From contig NZ_QFYP01000001.1 in NCBI RefSeq assembly GCF_003254505.1, positions 418,001 to 482,000 on the forward strand: a stretch of 64,000 bases of DNA, read 5' to 3'. Shown here piece after piece: positions 61,774-64,000 of the stretch. Under the pieces are notes generated by a model. That model was not told the DNA's origin. It saw only the letters and a program-made list of their open reading frames with translations, and did no database searches. Source of the stretch: Phenylobacterium hankyongense. GTDB taxonomy: Bacteria > Pseudomonadota > Alphaproteobacteria > Caulobacterales > Caulobacteraceae. How positions within the stretch are numbered: the first letter of the stretch is position 1; the number at the start of each line of letters is the position of its first letter. The position numbers and the translations under genes are program-made.

Positions 61774-62952
61774 TCAGGGTTTCAGCAGCACCTTCACGCA
61801 GCCGTCCTTCTTGTCCCGGAAGGTCTTGTACATCTCCGGCCCGCGGCCGAGCGGGACGGTGTGGGTGATGACGAAGGTGGAGTCGATCTCGCCTTCGTCG
61901 ATGCGGCGCAGCAGATCGTCGGTCCAGCGCCGCACGTGGGTCTGGCCGGTGCGGATGGTCAGCCCCTTGTTCATCACCGCCCCCAACGGGATCATGTTCG
62001 CCATCCCGCCATAGACGCCGGGGATCGACACCGTGCCGGCCGACCGGCAGGCCATGATCGCCTCGCGCAGGGCCACCGGCCGCTCGGTCTCCAGCTTCAG
62101 CGCGGTCTGCACGCGGTCGATCAGGTCCAGCACCGCCGTCGGACCGTGGGCCTCGATGCCGACCGCGTCGATGCACTTCTGCGGGCCGTGGCCGTCGGTC
62201 ATCTCCTTCAGCGTCTGCAGGACGTTGACGCCGCCGGAGCGGTCGATGATCTCGGCCCCCTGGCGGCGCGCCATCTCCAGTCGCTCGGGCACGTCGTCGA
62301 TGGCGATCACCCGCCTGGCGCCCTGGATCTTGGCCGACATGATCGTGAACTGGCCGACCGGCCCGCAGCCCCACACCGCCACCGTATCGGTGGGCTGGAT
62401 GTCGGCCTGCGCGGCGGCCTGCCAGCCGGTGGGCAGGATGTCGCTCAGGAAGATGTAGCGCTCGTCGGGGCCGGTCTTGGGGAGCTTGACCGCCGTGGTG
62501 GCCGCGTAGGGGACCCGCAGGTACTCGGCCTGGCCGCCGGCGTAGCCGCCGGTGAGGTGGGAATAGCCGAACAGCCCGGCGGTGGTGTCGCCGAAGAAGC
62601 TCTGCGCCAGGTCGGCGTTGCGGTTGGTGACCTGGCAGACCGAGAAGTTGCCGGCCAGGCACTGCTCGCATTCGCCGCAGGTCATCTGGAACGGGATCAC
62701 CACCCGGTCACCCACGCTGAGCCCGCGGGCCTTCGCCTCCGCGCCGACCTCGACCACCTCGCCCATGGGCTCATGCCCCAGCACGTCCCCGGCGCACATG
62801 GTCGGCACGAAGCCGTTCATCAGGTGCAGGTCGGAGCCGCAGATGCAGGTGGTGGTGATCCGCACGATCGCGTCGCGCGGATCCTCGATGATCGGATCGG
62901 GCACCACCTCGCAACGGAGGTCCTTCTTGCCCTGCCAGCAGATCGCCTTCAT
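61774..62952 (-). CDS. Zinc-dependent dehydrogenase (MDR family, formaldehyde dehydrogenase-like)
   Basis: The 392-residue product starts MKAICWQGKKDLRCEVVPDP, has the catalytic zinc site CICGSDLHLMNG and GHEPMGEVVEV, four structural cysteines in CGECEQCLAGNFSVC, and the nucleotide loop WGCGPVGQF. This subgroup includes glutathione-independent formaldehyde dehydrogenases and threonine/sorbitol-like dehydrogenases. GGAGGCCTCG precedes the ATG. A membrane protein gene lies just upstream on the same strand. Confidence 0.93.
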   Translation of the reverse strand: MKAICWQGKKDLRCEVVPDPIIEDPRDAIVRITTTCICGSDLHLMNGFVPTMCAGDVLGHEPMGEVVEVGAEAKARGLSVGDRVVIPFQMTCGECEQCLAGNFSVCQVTNRNADLAQSFFGDTTAGLFGYSHLTGGYAGGQAEYLRVPYAATTAVKLPKTGPDERYIFLSDILPTGWQAAAQADIQPTDTVAVWGCGPVGQFTIMSAKIQGARRVIAIDDVPERLEMARRQGAEIIDRSGGVNVLQTLKEMTDGHGPQKCIDAVGIEAHGPTAVLDLIDRVQTALKLETERPVALREAIMACRSAGTVSIPGVYGGMANMIPLGAVMNKGLTIRTGQTHVRRWTDDLLRRIDEGEIDSTFVITHTVPLGRGPEMYKTFRDKKDGCVKVLLKP

Positions 62953-62963
62953 CGAGGCCTCCC

Positions 62964-63512
62964 TCAGACGCAGTTGCGTTGCACGGCGCTCATGCGCGCC
63001 GCGGTGACGATGTCGAGGGCGGTGACCGCCATCACGAAGCCGAGCGCCGCCCGGGCGGTCCGACGCTTGCGGTTGGCGGGGTTGTCGAGCGCGGTCAGCA
63101 CGGCGATGTCGAAGATGTCGCCGCCGACCCGGGCCCAGAGCACGCCCGCCTTGGTGGGATCGCCCGCCAGGCTGTAGCCGCTCCACATCTCCCGGGCGCC
63201 GAACAGGGCGCGGATCACCGGCGTCGACGCCTTTACGCCCAGGGTGCGCTTGACCGAGTTCGGAAACAGCGTCCCCCAGACCCCCAGGCCGATGGCGCTC
63301 ATGCCGATCATCATCGAGATCTGCGGCGTGATCGCCGGCTTGGCCCGCACGTGGTCGGTGGCCAGCTGGATCGGCGGCCGGTTGGGCCGCGGTATGCGGA
63401 TCCTGGGCGAGCGGGCGAAGTTCTCCAGCGCCCGGCCGGTGCGCTCCGGAATGTCGCGCCACGTCATGCCGTGGCCATTCGCTTTGGGAATTGGGTGTTC
63501 GGCTAAGGTCAC
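62964..63512 (-). CDS. Membrane protein of unknown function
   Basis: The 182-residue product has a Pro/Arg-rich N-terminus (RSPRIRIPRPNRPPIQL) and three or four hydrophobic segments (QISMMIGMSAIGLGVWGTLF, FDIAVLTALD, ALGFVMAVTALDIVTAARM). GTG 63512, after GGGAG, is preferred to an upstream frame to 63566. It lies 11 bases before the zinc dehydrogenase, likely in one operon. No family recognised with confidence. Confidence 0.7.
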   Translation of the reverse strand: MTLAEHPIPKANGHGMTWRDIPERTGRALENFARSPRIRIPRPNRPPIQLATDHVRAKPAITPQISMMIGMSAIGLGVWGTLFPNSVKRTLGVKASTPVIRALFGAREMWSGYSLAGDPTKAGVLWARVGGDIFDIAVLTALDNPANRKRRTARAALGFVMAVTALDIVTAARMSAVQRNCV

Positions 63513-63603
63513 GTTGAGCTCCCGTCGGCCCCCCGACGGGGCCTCAACCCGCCAACGCCCCTGCACAGTTCCTTCGATCTCGTTTGTGAATCCGGGCCGC
63601 GGC

Positions 63604-64000
63604 TCAGGTCAGATTTGGAGCCAGCTCGGCCTCGGGGACCCCGAGCATGGCCGCGGCGCCGCGCTGGATGGCCGCGTAGCACTCGCAGGCGCCGCGCAGC
63701 AGGTCCGGCCGGTCGCGGATGGTGATCTTGCCGCGCACATAGGAGATCGAGCCCCGCTCCTGCAGCTGGGAGGCCACCGCCGTCACCGTGGTCCGCTGCA
63801 CGCCCAGCATGATCGACAGATGCTCCTGGGTCAGCGGCACCACGTCGGAGCGCAGCCGGTCCTGGGTCAGCAGCAGCCAGCGGCAGAGGCGCTGCTCCGC
63901 GGAGTGCAGGGTGTTGCAGGCGGTGGATTGCGCCGACTGGATGATGGTCGCCTGGGCGTGGCGGACGATCGCCTGGGTCAGGGTCGGGCTGCGCAGCCCC
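63604..64000 (-). CDS. Crp/Fnr family transcription regulator, 5' end missing
   Basis: The frame is open to the window edge. The visible 131 residues run from RSPTLTQAIVRHAQATIIQSAQ (end of the dimer helix) through CNTLHSAEQRLCRWLLLTQDRL to the HTH VVPLTQEHLSIMLGVQRTTVTAVASQLQERGSISYVRGKITI (in parts), the Crp-type winged helix typical of this subfamily. The cyclic nucleotide/sensor domain lies outside the window, so the signal is unknown. Confidence 0.9.
   Translation of the reverse strand, partial: GLRSPTLTQAIVRHAQATIIQSAQSTACNTLHSAEQRLCRWLLLTQDRLRSDVVPLTQEHLSIMLGVQRTTVTAVASQLQERGSISYVRGKITIRDRPDLLRGACECYAAIQRGAAAMLGVPEAELAPNLT

Overview
The window reads as chromosome of a high-GC alphaproteobacterium of the family Caulobacteraceae (Caulobacter/Phenylobacterium type; Phenylobacterium is my guess from the very high GC and the CYP153 P450). 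The main grounds are the gene order fliF-fliG-flbE-fliN-flbD followed by flhA, a near-complete CtrA orthologue, CtrA-type TTAA boxes and clustered GANTC (CcrM) sites upstream of ctrA and fliF, and the many TonB-box and alcohol dehydrogenase style genes common in the family. No rRNA, tRNA, CRISPR array, phage or transposase gene is recognisable.

Layout. 1-1634: 3' part of a membrane-anchored beta-lactamase-fold serine hydrolase. 1657-8909: flagellar MS-ring/switch/export operon (fliF, fliG, flbE/fliH, fliN, flbD, flhA) behind a CtrA-type box. 9032-9770: small DUF4282 membrane protein and a DUF1428 protein. 9837-11581 (minus): fliI-fliJ export ATPase pair. 11674-12480: an SDR-like gene lacking its catalytic Tyr/Lys, divergent from ctrA. 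12600-13495: ctrA with a rich control region and a strong terminator. 13629-24571: M28 peptidase, arsC, M23 peptidase, zinc alcohol dehydrogenase, chromate transporter, alpha/beta hydrolase, FkbM methyltransferase, ubiG, lysC. 24568-27454 (minus): MFS exporter and a P450, lying between lysC and ptsP. 27688-37002: ptsP, a RodZ-like HTH membrane protein, ispG, prfA, MOSC protein, prmC, DUF4167 RNA-binding-like protein. 37279-40008: TonB-dependent receptor divergent from zur across two perfect Zur-type palindromes. 40044-47927: GST, RibD-like reductase, HAD phosphatase, RcnB-like protein, DUF924, thyA, folA, SMP-30 lactonase, CYP153 alkane/fatty acid hydroxylase, CHRD protein. 48237-53413: monooxygenase-fold protein, small membrane protein, TerB/DnaJ protein, and a 1211-residue fused hydantoinase A/B (5-oxoprolinase-like). 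54338-57251: a tight three-gene unit, TIGR03118 secreted protein, periplasmic C39 peptidase and an outer-membrane barrel with coiled-coil N-terminus. 57288-64000: DUF1294, aminotransferase, DAACS symporter, methyltransferase, DUF3606, a second zinc dehydrogenase, and the 3' part of a Crp/Fnr regulator.

The two signals I would follow first are (1) the TIGR03118/C39/barrel unit, which resembles the FapD/FapF half of functional-amyloid export but with a different upstream partner carrying a double-glycine-like LTDAQLGTVTAG motif after its signal peptide; and (2) a 105-bp perfect-arm palindromic element sitting in frame inside the hydantoinase, a relative of which lies in an intergenic stretch at 48075-48199. 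At least four families of dispersed palindromic repeats are visible, and one of them also forms the apparent N-terminus of the MFS exporter.

All calls rest on reading motifs and gene order by eye; no database search was run.
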